NCBI GenBank assembly: GCA_024695465.1
Contig: JAILID010000092.1
Location: forward strand, 1 to 61,569
Direction of reading: 5' to 3'
DNA length: 61,569 nucleotides
Source of the DNA: Lachnospiraceae bacterium
Lineage (GTDB): Bacteria > Bacillota > Clostridia > Lachnospirales > Lachnospiraceae
Position numbers and translations under genes: made by a program. Under the pieces are notes generated by a model that saw only the letters and a list, made by a program, of their open reading frames with translations, was not told where the DNA came from and did not search any database. This document shows, one piece after another, positions 1-9,362 of this stretch; positions within the stretch are counted from its first letter, which is position 1; each line of letters opens with the position of its first letter.

Positions 1-505
1 TGATGCCCTTGGACTTGCAGTAGGCGATCTCGTCCTCCCGGGACTGCATGGTCCAGATGTCGGTCATGCGCCAGGGCGCGATGACCTTGATGTCCGGAGC
101 GAGGGCTTTGATGCCAAGCTCAAAACGGATCTGGTCATTGCCCTTGCCGGTCGCTCCGTGGCAGATCGCGACCGCGTTTTCCTTGCGGGCGATCTCGACC
201 AGCTTCTTGACGATCGCCGGGCGGGCCATGGAGGTGCCCAACAGATATTTGTTTTCATAGACGGCTCCGGCCTGCACGCAGGGCATGATGAAGTTTTCCG
301 CGAAATCATCGCAGATATCTTCGATATAGAGCTTGGAAGCTCCTGAAAGGCGGGCCCTCTCGTCGAGGCCGTTCAGCTCGCTCTCCTGGCCGCAGTCGAC
401 GCAGCAGCAGATCACGTCGTAGCCGAAATGCTCCTTGAGCCAGGGGATGATGGCGGTCGTGTCGAGTCCGCCGGAATAGGCAAGGACAACTTTTTCATTA
501 CTCAT
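1..505 (-). CDS. argG: Argininosuccinate synthase, N-terminal part (cut by window edge)
   Basis: Joins citrulline and aspartate with ATP to give argininosuccinate, the penultimate arginine step, in the cytosol. Reading the - strand from the ATG at 505-503, 168 codons are open to the window edge. They include the PP-loop AYSGGLDTT (residues 9-17), the nucleotide-binding signature of the family, and GATGKGNDQ near residue 116. A Shine-Dalgarno GAGGAGGAT lies just upstream (about 512-520). The gene diverges from argJ; the shared 200-base region carries ARG-box-like sites and a promoter for each direction. The C-terminal part lies left of the window, where argH may follow (inference). Identification is very secure; only completeness is unknown. 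Confidence 0.97.
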   Translation of the reverse strand, partial: MSNEKVVLAYSGGLDTTAIIPWLKEHFGYDVICCCVDCGQESELNGLDERARLSGASKLYIEDICDDFAENFIMPCVQAGAVYENKYLLGTSMARPAIVKKLVEIARKENAVAICHGATGKGNDQIRFELGIKALAPDIKVIAPWRMTDIWTMQSREDEIAYCKSKGI

Positions 506-565
506 ATGGATATCCTCCTCATCTTGATCGGGTAAAGACCCGCAAAAGTCATTTTACAAAGGAAG

Positions 566-594
566 ACTATACACTATATGCAAAAAATATGCAA
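566..594 (-). promoter_or_regulatory. argG promoter (sigma-A type)
   Basis: On the - strand TTGCAT (594-589), a 17-base spacer and TATAGT (571-566) form a good -35/-10 pair about 60 bases upstream of the argG start. An ARG-box-like site (577-594) covers the -35 and spacer, which would suit repression by ArgR/AhrC. Confidence 0.7.
577..594. promoter_or_regulatory. ARG-box-like operator overlapping the argG promoter
   Basis: TATGCAAAAAATATGCAA resembles the 18-base ARG box bound by arginine repressors (an AT-rich centre flanked by TGCA/TGAA half-sites). It lies on the -35 and spacer of the argG promoter. The assignment rests on the motif and the arginine-gene context. Confidence 0.5.
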
Positions 595-631
595 CAGAAA
601 ATAAAGGGAAATAAAATATTTTTGAGGATGT

Positions 632-649
632 CATGTATAAATATGCAAA
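632..649. promoter_or_regulatory. ARG-box-like operator 1 upstream of argJ
   Basis: CATGTATAAATATGCAAA closely matches the Bacillus AhrC consensus (CATGAATA, AT centre, ATKCAAK). Its start is 21 bases from that of the next box, about two helical turns, as expected for cooperative hexamer binding. Confidence 0.6.
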
Positions 650-652
650 AAA

Positions 653-670
653 CATGAATATTTATGCATG
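653..670. promoter_or_regulatory. ARG-box-like operator 2 upstream of argJ
   Basis: CATGAATATTTATGCATG is the best ARG-box match in the window, with both half-sites intact. It ends 15 bases before the argJ -35 element, so repression would need looping or oligomer spreading, or the site may serve argG as well. Confidence 0.65.
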
Positions 671-685
671 AACGAAAAGTTTCTG

Positions 686-714
686 TTTACATTTGATATA
701 GAATGGTCTATGAT
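686..714 (+). promoter_or_regulatory. argJBD promoter
   Basis: TTTACA (686-691), a 17-base spacer and TATGAT (709-714). The expected transcript start near 721 leaves a leader of about 20 bases. This shows that the upstream in-frame ATG at 703, inside the promoter, cannot be the argJ start. Confidence 0.8.
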
Positions 715-741
715 ACAGGAAAGATGGAAAGGAGAAGATTG

Positions 742-1977
742 ATGGGGTTTGAAGTGATAGATGGCGGCTTCACCGCCGCGAAAGGCTTTTCCTCCTGCGG
801 CGGGGCTGCCGGGATCAAGAAAAACGGCAGCGCGGATATGGCGCTGTTTTATTCTGCCGTTCCCTGCGCGGCAGCCGGGACCTTTACCAGCAACCGGGTC
901 AAAGCCGCTCCCGTTCTCTGGGACAGGCGGATCGTGCGGGAGACGGAGCATTTGGCGCGCGCCGTTGTCGTTAATTCCGGCGTTGCCAACGCATGTACCG
1001 GACGGCAGGGACTGGACTACTGCGAGAAGACCGCCGGGACGGCGGCGGAGGTTTTCGGAATTGATAAAAATGAAGTGCTGGTGGCTTCCACCGGGGTTAT
1101 CGGGCAGCAGCTGCCGATCGACAAGATCATGGGCGGGATCAGGAGTCTTTCCTCTTCGCTGGGAGAAAGCCGGGAGAAAGGCCATGAGGCGGCCTGCGCG
1201 ATCATGACGACGGATACGGTTCCGAAAGAAGCGGCGGTCCGGGTTTTCCTTTCGGATGGGAAAAGCTGCGCGATCGGAGGCTGCGCGAAAGGTTCGGGCA
1301 TGATCCATCCCAACATGTGCACGATGCTGGCCTTCATAGCGACGGATGCGGCGATCTCCAAAGAACTCCTGCAGAAGGCCCTGTCGGAAATCGTGCCGGA
1401 TACCTTTAACATGGTTTCAGTGGACGGGGATACCTCCACCAATGACACCTGTCTGGTCCTGGCCAACGGCCTGGCCGGCAATTCCCCGATCACGGAGGAA
1501 GGGGAAGACTACCGGGCGTTCCGAGAAGGGCTTTATCAGGTTCTGGAGAGCCTGTCCAAACAGATGGCCGGGGACGGAGAAGGGGCCACCTGTCTCTTTG
1601 AAGTCAGGGTTGTCCACGCGGACTCGAAAGAGAAGGCGAAGATCCTGGCGAGATCGGTCGTGTCTTCGACCCTGACGAAAGCGGCTGTTTACGGTCATGA
1701 CGCGAATTGGGGCCGGATCCTCTGCGCGATGGGCTATTCGGGAGCGGATTTTGATCCCGAGAGAGTCGATCTCTATCTCGAGAGCGCGGCCGGGAGGCTG
1801 AAGATCCTGGAAGACGGGGTGGCTGCGGATTACAGCGAGGAGCTGGCGACCCGGATCCTTTCGGAAAGCCATATCACGGCAACCTGCGATATAAAGGAAG
1901 GGGATGCGGAAGCGGCGGCCTGGGGCTGCGATCTTACTCATAAATATGTAGATATCAACGCGGATTACCGTTCGTGA
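742..1977 (+). CDS. argJ: Bifunctional ornithine acetyltransferase / N-acetylglutamate synthase
   Basis: Transfers acetyl from N-acetylornithine to glutamate, recycling the acetyl group in arginine synthesis; many homologues also make N-acetylglutamate from acetyl-CoA. The 411-residue protein is of usual length. It carries the self-cleavage region [16 protein letters not shown], with the presumed nucleophile Thr194 that splits the precursor into alpha and beta chains. The start at 742 is chosen because it follows AAAGGAG at a good distance, while the ATG at 703 lies within the promoter. It is the first gene of argJ-argB-argD. argC, often found just upstream, is not here. Whether the enzyme is mono- or bifunctional cannot be read from sequence alone. 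Confidence 0.96.
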   Translation: MGFEVIDGGFTAAKGFSSCGGAAGIKKNGSADMALFYSAVPCAAAGTFTSNRVKAAPVLWDRRIVRETEHLARAVVVNSGVANACTGRQGLDYCEKTAGTAAEVFGIDKNEVLVASTGVIGQQLPIDKIMGGIRSLSSSLGESREKGHEAACAIMTTDTVPKEAAVRVFLSDGKSCAIGGCAKGSGMIHPNMCTMLAFIATDAAISKELLQKALSEIVPDTFNMVSVDGDTSTNDTCLVLANGLAGNSPITEEGEDYRAFREGLYQVLESLSKQMAGDGEGATCLFEVRVVHADSKEKAKILARSVVSSTLTKAAVYGHDANWGRILCAMGYSGADFDPERVDLYLESAAGRLKILEDGVAADYSEELATRILSESHITATCDIKEGDAEAAAWGCDLTHKYVDINADYRS

Positions 1978-2002
1978 TCCGTTTCGAAAGAAGGTGTTTA
2001 AT

Positions 2003-2932
2003 ATGACAGCTGCTGTGGATTCCTGGCTGGCCAAGGCCGGGGTGCTCATCGAGGCCCTTCCCTATATCCGGGAATTTAACGGAAAGATCATCGTGGTCAA
2101 ATACGGCGGTTCCGCGATGGTCGATCCCGCGCTTCGAAGAAGCGTGATCAAGGACGTCGCACTCCTGAAGCTGGTCGGCATGAAGCCGATCATCGTGCAC
2201 GGCGGAGGGAAGGAGATATCAAAGTGGGTGAAGCTTTCCGGACAGACTCCGGAATTTGTGAACGGTCTTAGGGTAACGGATAAAAATACCATGGAGATCG
2301 CGGAGATGGTCCTCAACAAGGTCAATAAGCATCTCGTTCAGTACATGGAACAGAATGGGGTGGCGGCCTGCGGCCTGTCCGGCAAGGATGGAGCGACGCT
2401 GCTGGCGAAAAAGAAGAAAGTCGGCGGGGGCAGGGATATCGGCTTTGTCGGGGAAGTGACGCAGGTGAATACCAAGCTGATCGATACCCTTCTTGCGAAT
2501 GACATCGTGCCTGTGATCTGCCCGATCGGCCTGGGGGAGGAGGACTTCCATACCTATAACATTAACGCCGACGACGCAGCCTGCGCGGTCGCGGCGGCCG
2601 AGAACGCGGAAAAACTGGCCTTCCTTTCCGACATAGAAGGGGTATACCGGGATCCGGCGGATCCGGGCACCCTGATTTCGGAGCTGACGGTGTCGGAGGC
2701 CAACGCTTTTATCGAAAACGGCAACGCCGGCGGCGGAATGCTTCCGAAGCTGACCAACTGTATAGCCGCTATCAACAGCGGGGTATCAAGAGTCCATATT
2801 CTGGACGGCCGGGTGGAGCATTCCCTGCTTCTTGAATTTTTTACGGACAGGGGGGTCGGAACCGCGATCCTTTCTGATGACGCCAAAAGATATTTCCAGA
2901 ATGCCAGTGAGGTGAAGCATGACGCAGAATGA
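2003..2932 (+). CDS. argB: Acetylglutamate kinase
   Basis: Phosphorylates N-acetylglutamate with ATP, the second step of the acetylated arginine pathway. The amino acid kinase fold is evident from KYGGSAM with Lys33, HGGGKE starting at residue 66, and the C-terminal [10 protein letters not shown] and GGGMLPK segments. At 309 residues it has the N-terminal helical extension (about residues 1-25) typical of arginine-inhibited hexameric forms, so feedback inhibition by arginine is likely (inference). The ATG at 2003 is preferred to an in-frame GTG at 1994 because GAAGG at about 1990-1994 sits at the right distance. It overlaps argD by 14 bases, indicating coupled translation. Confidence 0.96.
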   Translation: MTAAVDSWLAKAGVLIEALPYIREFNGKIIVVKYGGSAMVDPALRRSVIKDVALLKLVGMKPIIVHGGGKEISKWVKLSGQTPEFVNGLRVTDKNTMEIAEMVLNKVNKHLVQYMEQNGVAACGLSGKDGATLLAKKKKVGGGRDIGFVGEVTQVNTKLIDTLLANDIVPVICPIGLGEEDFHTYNINADDAACAVAAAENAEKLAFLSDIEGVYRDPADPGTLISELTVSEANAFIENGNAGGGMLPKLTNCIAAINSGVSRVHILDGRVEHSLLLEFFTDRGVGTAILSDDAKRYFQNASEVKHDAE

Positions 2933-4112
2933 AATTCGGGAGGACGTTGAGAAGTACGTCCTCCATACCTATAACCGTTTTCCGATCGCCATTGACCGGG
3001 GAGAAGGCCTGTATGTCTATGACGCGGAAGGAAAGAAATATCTTGATTTCATGGCCGGCATAGCGGTCTATGCGCTGGGTTATCATTTCCCGGGTTACGA
3101 CGAAGCGCTGAAAGCGCAGATCGATAAAGTCCTCCACACGTCCAATCTCTATTATCATGAACCTCTGGCCCGGGCCGCGAAGGCGGTCGTCGAGTCCACG
3201 GACCTTTCCAAAGTCTTTTTTACAAACAGCGGGGCGGAAGCCATCGAGGGGGCCCTGAAAGCTGCCCGGAAGTACGCCTGGCTTAAAGACAAAGGAGGGG
3301 ACCATGAAATCGTCGCCATGAAAGCTTCCTTCCACGGCAGGTCGGTCGGAGCGTTGTCCGTTACGGGGAACGAGCACTATCAGGAACCCTTCCGTCCGCT
3401 GATGGGCGGGGTTCATTTTGCGGAATATAATAATATTGACAGCGTGCTTCAGGCTGTTAATGAGAAAACCTGCGCGATTATCCTGGAGACCGTTCAGGGC
3501 GAGGGGGGCGTTTATCCGGCGGATCCGGCTTTCCTTGCCGGGATCCGAAGCCTGTGCGATGAGAGGGATATCCTTCTCATCCTGGATGAGGTCCAGTGCG
3601 GAATGGGCCGGACCGGGAAAATGTGGGCCTATGAGCATTACGGGATCAAGCCGGATATTGTCACCTGCGCGAAGGCCCTGGGCTGCGGCGTTCCGGTAGG
3701 GGCGTTTGTCCTGAATGAGAAGACCGCGGCAGCGTCCCTTGAGGCCGGAGACCACGGGACGACCTATGGGGGAAATCCGTTCGCGCTTGCGGCGGTGTCC
3801 GAGGTCTTTAAGCTCTATGAGGAGCATGACCTGATCGGCCATGTGAATAAGATCGCTCCGTTCCTTGCGGGAAAGCTGGACGAATTGATGGCTTCAAAGC
3901 CGGATAAGATCCGGGCCCACCGCGGATTGGGCCTTATCCGGGGACTGGAGCTGGACGGAAGCATTTCAGCCGGGGAGATAGCGGCCCGGGCGCTTGAGGA
4001 GGGACTTCTGATCATTTCAGCCGGAAACAACGTTCTGCGCTTTGTTCCGCCGCTGATCATTACGGAAAAGGAAGTGCTGGAAGCAATTGAAATCCTTGAC
4101 AGGGTGATATAA
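2919..4112 (+). CDS. argD: Acetylornithine aminotransferase
   Basis: PLP enzyme that transaminates N-acetylglutamate semialdehyde to N-acetylornithine. The 397-residue class III aminotransferase shows [15 protein letters not shown] (cofactor phosphate region), [12 protein letters not shown] with the ring-binding Asp, and the Schiff-base lysine Lys252 in [12 protein letters not shown]. The start ATG lies inside the end of argB with GAGGTGA just before it. It is the last gene of the arginine operon and is followed directly by a strong terminator. Close relatives (ornithine or GABA aminotransferases) are excluded mainly by context. Confidence 0.95.
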   Translation: MTQNEIREDVEKYVLHTYNRFPIAIDRGEGLYVYDAEGKKYLDFMAGIAVYALGYHFPGYDEALKAQIDKVLHTSNLYYHEPLARAAKAVVESTDLSKVFFTNSGAEAIEGALKAARKYAWLKDKGGDHEIVAMKASFHGRSVGALSVTGNEHYQEPFRPLMGGVHFAEYNNIDSVLQAVNEKTCAIILETVQGEGGVYPADPAFLAGIRSLCDERDILLILDEVQCGMGRTGKMWAYEHYGIKPDIVTCAKALGCGVPVGAFVLNEKTAAASLEAGDHGTTYGGNPFALAAVSEVFKLYEEHDLIGHVNKIAPFLAGKLDELMASKPDKIRAHRGLGLIRGLELDGSISAGEIAARALEEGLLIISAGNNVLRFVPPLIITEKEVLEAIEILDRVI

Positions 4113-4117
4113 CAGAG

Positions 4118-4155
4118 TTGTCCCGAAAGGAGTCCTTTCGGGACAATCTTATTTT
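4118..4155 (+). terminator. Rho-independent terminator after argD
   Basis: A perfect 13-bp stem, TTGTCCCGAAAGG paired with CCTTTCGGGACAA, with a 3-base loop, followed by TCTTATTTTAT. It begins 5 bases after the argD stop. Confidence 0.9.
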
Positions 4156-4159
4156 ATGC

Positions 4160-4188
4160 TTGTAAAATTCATGCTGATTCGCTAGAAT
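4160..4188 (+). promoter_or_regulatory. Promoter for the comEA-like / two-component operon
   Basis: TTGTAA (4160-4165), 17-base spacer, TAGAAT (4183-4188), immediately after the argD terminator and about 55 bases before the next start codon. Confidence 0.75.
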
Positions 4189-4242
4189 AAGGATGTGCAC
4201 TGCCGTTAAGGGGCTTACTATGCCCGGAAAGGTTGGTGCCTT

Positions 4243-4836
4243 ATGAAGATAAAGCTTCTTATGCTTTTGTTTTTGACTGCGGACATTCTGTTTTGTCTTT
4301 TGGCCGCTGCCTGCGGGAAAGAGGAGGACTTCGGGGGAAAGGCTTTTCTTGCGGAGGAGAGTCCGGCGGAAGCATTTTCCGGGGAAGAGGATTCCTCATC
4401 GGAAGCAGGGGATTCCGTCCCCGGAATCTATGTCTATGTCTGCGGGGAGGTCGTCTCGCCCGGGGTCTACATCCTTCCGGAGGGCTCCCGCGTCTACGAG
4501 GCGCTGGCCCTGGCGGGAGGACTTACGGAGGAGGCGGATGAAAGAGGGCTGAATCAGGCGGAAAAGCTTTCGGACGGCCAGAAGCTGACGGTACCAGCTG
4601 TCGGCTCCGCGGAAGAAACTTTTTTTTCAGAGGCGGACGACGGAAAGGTCAATCTGAATACGGCGGACGCCGAAAAGCTGATGTCTCTGCCGGGAATCGG
4701 GGAAGCGAGAGCGGCGGATATCATCGCGTACAGGGAGCAGAACGGGCCGTTTGCCCTTCCGGAGGATATTATGAAGGTATCCGGAATCAAGCAGGCTGCT
4801 TACGATAAAATTAAGGACAGGATTACAGTAAGGTAG
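4243..4836 (+). CDS. ComEA-like DNA-binding protein (SLBB + helix-hairpin-helix)
   Basis: Probable membrane-anchored double-stranded-DNA receptor of the natural transformation machinery. The 197-residue protein has an N-terminal hydrophobic segment ending LAAAC, a weak lipobox or a plain membrane anchor. An acidic spacer follows, then an SLBB-type domain (about residues 65-120, IYVYVCGEVVSPGVY) and a C-terminal helix-hairpin-helix pair, GKVNLNTADAEKLMSLPGIG with a second hairpin before the end. This is the standard ComEA layout. No comEB or comEC is nearby, so the competence role is inferred from the family. It has its own promoter and sits 10 bases before the response regulator, so they are probably co-transcribed. 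The start follows GGAAAGG. Confidence 0.85.
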   Translation: MKIKLLMLLFLTADILFCLLAAACGKEEDFGGKAFLAEESPAEAFSGEEDSSSEAGDSVPGIYVYVCGEVVSPGVYILPEGSRVYEALALAGGLTEEADERGLNQAEKLSDGQKLTVPAVGSAEETFFSEADDGKVNLNTADAEKLMSLPGIGEARAADIIAYREQNGPFALPEDIMKVSGIKQAAYDKIKDRITVR

Positions 4837-4846
4837 GGGAGAATAT

Positions 4847-5536
4847 ATGGGGAAGAGAGTACTGGTTGTAGATGATGAAAAGCTGATCGTGAAGGGAATC
4901 CGCTTTTCGCTGGTCCAGGATAACTACGAGGTTGACTGCGCTTATGACGGCGAGGAAGCGCTTGAAATGGCGAGACGGAAGGAGTATGATATCATTCTTC
5001 TTGATCTCATGCTTCCCCGTATTTCGGGACTCGATGTCTGCAGGGAGATCAGGGAATTCTCTCAGGTCCCAATCATTATGCTGACGGCCAAGGGGGAGGA
5101 TATGGACAAGATCCTCGGACTGGAATACGGAGCGGACGATTATATTACGAAACCTTTCAATATCCTGGAGGTGAAGGCCAGGATCAAGGCGATCCTGAGA
5201 AGGACAGGGGTCGGAGCTTCCAGAGAAAAAAGGGCCAGAGAGGTTGAGATCGACGGCCTTCGGATGGATTGTGAGAGCCGCAGAGTCTTTATAGGGGATA
5301 AGGAGATCTATCTCACCGCCAAGGAATTTGACGTGCTGGCCCTTCTCATGTTCAATCCCAACAAGGTTTTCAGCAGGGAAAGCCTGCTGGGAACGATTTG
5401 GGGCTATGATTATCCGGGCGACGTGCGGACCGTTGACGTCCATATCCGCCGCCTGCGTGAAAAGATCGAAGCGAATCCGGGCGATCCGAAATATGTACAT
5501 ACAAAATGGGGTGTGGGTTATTATTTCCAGGGATAA
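4847..5536 (+). CDS. OmpR/PhoB-family response regulator
   Basis: Transcription factor switched by phosphorylation from the kinase encoded next. The 229-residue protein has a receiver domain with the acidic pocket DDE (9-11), phosphoacceptor Asp53 in LLDLML, Thr in MLTAKG and the conserved lysine in ITKPF. A winged-helix DNA-binding domain follows (about 130-227) with the recognition region VDVHIRRLREKIE. It starts 10 bases after the comEA-like gene behind GGGGAG. The kinase gene overlaps its 3' end and a GerMN lipoprotein follows, a trio common in Lachnospiraceae. Position immediately upstream of the capsule locus suggests envelope control, which is inference; target sites are unknown. Confidence 0.93.
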   Translation: MGKRVLVVDDEKLIVKGIRFSLVQDNYEVDCAYDGEEALEMARRKEYDIILLDLMLPRISGLDVCREIREFSQVPIIMLTAKGEDMDKILGLEYGADDYITKPFNILEVKARIKAILRRTGVGASREKRAREVEIDGLRMDCESRRVFIGDKEIYLTAKEFDVLALLMFNPNKVFSRESLLGTIWGYDYPGDVRTVDVHIRRLREKIEANPGDPKYVHTKWGVGYYFQG

Positions 5537-6956
5537 GGGAAAAACCTTTACCTTTTTTAAGAGTCTCCGTGTCCGGATTACGGTGATCCTCTTTTTTATA
5601 GGGATGGTACCCTGCGTGATCGCGACGAACGTCGTGGTCCGCAGTTACGAAAACCGAGCTATTTCCCTCCGGGAGATAAGCGTAAAGAACCAGTGCGATA
5701 TTCTCTGTGATTCGCTGGTTTCAGAACAATACCTCGGGAATCCTTATTCCGATGTCCTGAACAGCCAGATTTCGCTGGTTTCAACCTTTTACAGCGGAAG
5801 AGTCATGATCGTCAACGAGGATTTCAAGGTGATTCGCGACACCTATGACATTGACAGCGGAAGAACTTCTGTTTCAAAGGAAGTTGTAAACGCGTTTGAT
5901 ACGGGAAAGGGGTCGACCCAGTATGACGGGCGAAACCGTTACATTCTGATGACTTTTCCGATCAAGAGCCGTTCCGGTGATTCTGTCGAAGGCGTCATGA
6001 TTATATCCATATCGACAAATGATATAGCCCAGAATGCAGAGAGCCTTGAAAACCGGGGGCTTATGGTTACCGCCTCGGTATGTCTCGCTGTCCTTCTGCT
6101 GGGCTATTTTCTGGCGGGCGTGCTGGTGAGTCCCTTTCTTAAAATTACGGACGCCATCGAGGATGTCTCGGATGGGTTTACGGAGGAGGCTGTATCCGTT
6201 CCCGATTATACGGAGACGGAGCTTATCACGACAGCCTTTAACCGGATGCTGGCCAGGGTCCGGCGCATGGACGCCTCCCGTCAGGAGTTTGTAAGCAATG
6301 TTTCGCATGAACTGAAAACTCCCCTTGCGTCCATGAAGGTGCTGGCGGACTCCATAAACGGACAGGATAACGTGCCGATTGAGATATACCGCGAATTCAT
6401 GTCGGATATTACCCAGGAGATCGATCGGGAAAATGAAATTATTACGGATCTTCTGTCCCTTGTACGTCTGGACCGCAAGGCTGCGAAAATGAACTTCGAG
6501 CTCACGGATATTGAAAGCCTCCTGACGGATAATATAAAAAGATTGAAACCGATTGCGGACAGGCAGAAGATTCTTCTCTCCCTCACTTCCGATTCGCCTG
6601 TGGAAGCTGAAGTGGATACGAGCAAAATAAGTCTCGCCTTTTCCAATCTGATTGAGAATGGGATTAAGTACAATAAGCCGGAGGGCCTGGTAAAGGTTTT
6701 TCTTACGCAAGACAAACGCTATTTCTATGTGACGGTGACCGATTCGGGAATGGGAATCCCGGAAGACCAGCTGGATCACATCTTCGAGCGCTTTTATCGG
6801 GTTGAGAAGTCGCATTCAAGCGAGATCGAAGGAACCGGGCTGGGGCTTGCGATCACGAAGAGCGTGATCCTTCTGCACCACGGGGCAATCAAAGTCACGA
6901 GCAAAGTGGGAGAGGGGAGCACTTTCCATGTACGGCTTCCGCTCCGTCATGATTAA
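5493..6956 (+). CDS. Sensor histidine kinase (HAMP, HisKA, HATPase)
   Basis: Membrane sensor predicted to phosphorylate the adjacent response regulator. Order of parts: first membrane helix (RITVILFFIGMVPCVIA), an extracytoplasmic sensing region of about 140 residues, second helix (ASVCLAVLLLGYFLAGV), HAMP linker, dimerisation helix with the phosphorylated His272 in SNVSHELKTP, then the ATP-binding domain with N box NLIENGIKYN, G1 DSGMGIPED, F box and G2 GTGLGLAI. The start is uncertain: no candidate has a clear ribosome site. The ATG at 5493 and a GTG at 5511 both lie within the regulator gene and imply translational coupling. At about 487 residues it is of ordinary size. Confidence 0.9.
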   Translation: MYIQNGVWVIISRDKGKTFTFFKSLRVRITVILFFIGMVPCVIATNVVVRSYENRAISLREISVKNQCDILCDSLVSEQYLGNPYSDVLNSQISLVSTFYSGRVMIVNEDFKVIRDTYDIDSGRTSVSKEVVNAFDTGKGSTQYDGRNRYILMTFPIKSRSGDSVEGVMIISISTNDIAQNAESLENRGLMVTASVCLAVLLLGYFLAGVLVSPFLKITDAIEDVSDGFTEEAVSVPDYTETELITTAFNRMLARVRRMDASRQEFVSNVSHELKTPLASMKVLADSINGQDNVPIEIYREFMSDITQEIDRENEIITDLLSLVRLDRKAAKMNFELTDIESLLTDNIKRLKPIADRQKILLSLTSDSPVEAEVDTSKISLAFSNLIENGIKYNKPEGLVKVFLTQDKRYFYVTVTDSGMGIPEDQLDHIFERFYRVEKSHSSEIEGTGLGLAITKSVILLHHGAIKVTSKVGEGSTFHVRLPLRHD

Positions 6957-6971
6957 AAAGAGGTGCGGAGG

Positions 6972-7880
6972 ATGAAAAAAGTTTTTTTTGCCGCTGCGGT
7001 TTTCATTTTCAGTCTTCTGATCGGCTGCGGGAACAGAAACGCCGGCGGGCGAAATGAGACGGGGATGGTTGTCTATTGTCTCGATGAAGACTGCGAGTCT
7101 TTGGAGAAGGAAGAGTATTTCCTGGAGTCTTCCGGGACGGAAGAGATGATAGGGGAGCTTCTCGACGCGGCCGCTTCCGGGCCTCTGGAAGAAGGCCATC
7201 GGAAGCTTATGCCGGATGAAGTGGCCGTAAAGGGCTTTACCAGTTCCGGCGGTATTGTCACTCTGGACTTTACGGCAGGCTATTTAGAGACGAAGAAAAC
7301 GCGTGAGGTTCTGATGCGGGCCGGTCTTGTCAGGACGCTTGTCCAGATTCCGGGGATATCCTATGTCCTCTTTACGGTGGAGGGGGAGCCGATCAGGGAT
7401 CGGTCGGAAAATGAAATCGGTCTCATGTCCGCGGACACGTTTATCGAAAACACAGGAAAGCAGATCAACACCTACCAGCATGCGACCATCAATCTCTATT
7501 TTGCCGCTGAAGGGGGCAAAGAGCTTGCTCTGGAATCAAGATCGATCTATTACAGCAGCAGCAAGCCCCTGGAATGGGCGATTGTGGAGAGATTGATCGC
7601 GGGACCGAAGCTTAAGGAAAACTACGCCGCGATTCCAGCGGGAACGAGGATCATTTCCGTGACGACCTCGGAGAATATCTGTTATGTAAATCTTACGGAA
7701 GGATTTCTGGCCGAGATTCCGGGGGTGGACCGCAAGGTGACGATTGAGTCGATCGTCAATTCGATTTGTGAAAACGGGAACGCCAGCCTGGTTCAGTTTT
7801 CTGTGGGCGGCGAAACGGACGTGGATTTTGGGGAGGGTATTAATCTGGCCGCCCCATTTTCCCCGGAACGGGAAAAATGA
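6972..7880 (+). CDS. Lipoprotein with two GerMN domains
   Basis: Predicted cell-surface lipoprotein of 302 residues. A short signal sequence ends in the lipobox LLIGC, so Cys about 20 would be lipidated. Two GerMN-type domains follow, roughly residues 55-145 (ending VEGEPI) and 165-295 (ending SVGGE), with the repeated pattern of a hydrophobic strand and 'VTLDFT' or 'CYVNLT' motif. GerMN occurs in the Bacillus germination protein GerM and in the lipoprotein LpqB that partners a two-component kinase, which fits its place directly after one. Ligand unknown. The ATG at 6972 with AAGAGG 8 bases upstream is favoured over GTG at 6963. Confidence 0.85.
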   Translation: MKKVFFAAAVFIFSLLIGCGNRNAGGRNETGMVVYCLDEDCESLEKEEYFLESSGTEEMIGELLDAAASGPLEEGHRKLMPDEVAVKGFTSSGGIVTLDFTAGYLETKKTREVLMRAGLVRTLVQIPGISYVLFTVEGEPIRDRSENEIGLMSADTFIENTGKQINTYQHATINLYFAAEGGKELALESRSIYYSSSKPLEWAIVERLIAGPKLKENYAAIPAGTRIISVTTSENICYVNLTEGFLAEIPGVDRKVTIESIVNSICENGNASLVQFSVGGETDVDFGEGINLAAPFSPEREK

Positions 7881-7893
7881 AAGGCAAATCAGC

Positions 7894-9339
7894 ATGCATT
7901 ATGAAAAAGAAAACGGGGGCTGGATCAAGCACCTGGATTTTATTATATGGGATGTGCTTGCAACAGCGGCTGCTTATGTGTTTGCCTACCGGCTGCATCT
8001 GGGAACCAGCTGGGTTAACCGCAGAATGCTCTACAACAACGGTACGGCAATCGTTATTCTGGCAGGTCTTTTGGCTTCCTTCTTTCTGGATACGCATAAA
8101 AATGTCCTCCGCAGAAATATTCTGCAGGAGCTGTCGTCGGTGGTGAAGTATACGGCGTTCGTCGTTACGGTGCTGCTGGTTCTTTTATTCTTCCGTCAGG
8201 AAGGAGTTCTTTATTCCAGGCTCTCGCTTGTGTATTTTGCGCTTTTTGAGATGGTCTTTCTGTTTTTCGAGAGATTATTCTGGAAAAAGTTTCTTCTTGC
8301 GCGTCTTCGAAAAGAGCAGAGACAGCGGCATATGCTGGTTGTGACGGCTAAGGACATAAGCGGGGCGGCAGCCCTCTTCCTGAAAAAGAACGCTTTTCCG
8401 GATATAGAACTCGTGGGGATGGTTCTTGTCGACGATGACAGCCTGGTCGGCGGCCGGGTGGAAGGTATTCCGGTGCCCTACGCGATGAAGGACTGCATTA
8501 ACCGCCTGCAGGGTTCCTGGATCGATGAAGTAATGGTTTACCTGCCGAAGGAGATGGCGATCCCGGAGAAGTTTCTCGGGCAGCTGGCTGAGATGGGAGT
8601 CACGTCTCATCTGCGTCTGCATGTTGAAAATGAAAGAAAGACGGTACAGACTGTTGAGAAGGTGGCCGGATGTACCGTTTTGACGGAAAGCATCCGCCAG
8701 GTCTCTTCGGGCCAGAATCTGATGAAGAGGATGATGGATATTCTGGGAGGTTTCATCGGTCTTTTTCTTACCGTTCTTCTGACTTTTATTGTCGGACCGC
8801 TGATTTTCTTCGCGGATCCGGGTCCTGTTTTCTTTAAACAGAAGAGAGTCGGAAGGAATGGGAGAATATTCTATATCTATAAGTTTCGCTCGATGTATCA
8901 GGACGCGGAGCTGCGCAAGCAGGAACTTATGGATAAAAACGAGATGAAGGGCTTCATGTTTAAAATGGACGAGGATCCGCGTATAATAGGAAGCGGGCCG
9001 GATGGAAAGCGGCATGGAATCGGCTGGTTTATCCGAAAAACGTCAATCGACGAGTTCCCGCAGTTCTGGAATGTCCTGAAAGGAGATATGAGCCTGGTCG
9101 GGACGCGGCCGCCGACGCTCGACGAATGGAGGGAATACGATCCCCATCATCGGGCCCGCATGGCGATCAAACCCGGATTGACCGGGCTGTGGCAGGTGAG
9201 CGGGCGAAGCGATATCACGGATTTTGAGGAAGTGATTCGATTGGATCTGAAGTATATCAATACCTGGACAGTGGCGGAGGATATTCTTATCATCTGCAAG
9301 ACGGTGAAACTGCTGTTAACGGGCAGCGGCGCGAAATAG
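7894..9339 (+). CDS. Initiating polyprenyl-phosphate sugar-1-phosphate transferase
   Basis: First committed enzyme of the capsule pathway: moves a sugar-1-phosphate from a nucleotide sugar to undecaprenyl phosphate. The 481-residue protein has an N-terminal block of membrane helices (about 1-110), a Rossmann-like CoA-binding-type region (about 145-280), and the catalytic bacterial sugar transferase domain (from about 275) with KRMMDILGG, YKFRSM, RKTSIDEFPQFWNVLKGDMS and KPGLTGLWQVSGRS. This is the long WbaP/WcaJ-like architecture. Whether the sugar is glucose, galactose or another is not determined. The ATG at 7894 is chosen for AAAGG at 7880-7884; it lies 13 bases after the GerMN gene, so the two-component operon may read into the capsule locus. 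Confidence 0.93.
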   Translation: MHYEKENGGWIKHLDFIIWDVLATAAAYVFAYRLHLGTSWVNRRMLYNNGTAIVILAGLLASFFLDTHKNVLRRNILQELSSVVKYTAFVVTVLLVLLFFRQEGVLYSRLSLVYFALFEMVFLFFERLFWKKFLLARLRKEQRQRHMLVVTAKDISGAAALFLKKNAFPDIELVGMVLVDDDSLVGGRVEGIPVPYAMKDCINRLQGSWIDEVMVYLPKEMAIPEKFLGQLAEMGVTSHLRLHVENERKTVQTVEKVAGCTVLTESIRQVSSGQNLMKRMMDILGGFIGLFLTVLLTFIVGPLIFFADPGPVFFKQKRVGRNGRIFYIYKFRSMYQDAELRKQELMDKNEMKGFMFKMDEDPRIIGSGPDGKRHGIGWFIRKTSIDEFPQFWNVLKGDMSLVGTRPPTLDEWREYDPHHRARMAIKPGLTGLWQVSGRSDITDFEEVIRLDLKYINTWTVAEDILIICKTVKLLLTGSGAK

Positions 9340-9362
9340 TATGTATGGCGGGATGGGTTGGA

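Noticed and set aside
631..1308. 225-codon open frame antisense to argJ
   Set aside because: Codon pattern is the shadow of argJ on the other strand; no matching family, and it runs through the ARG boxes and promoter.
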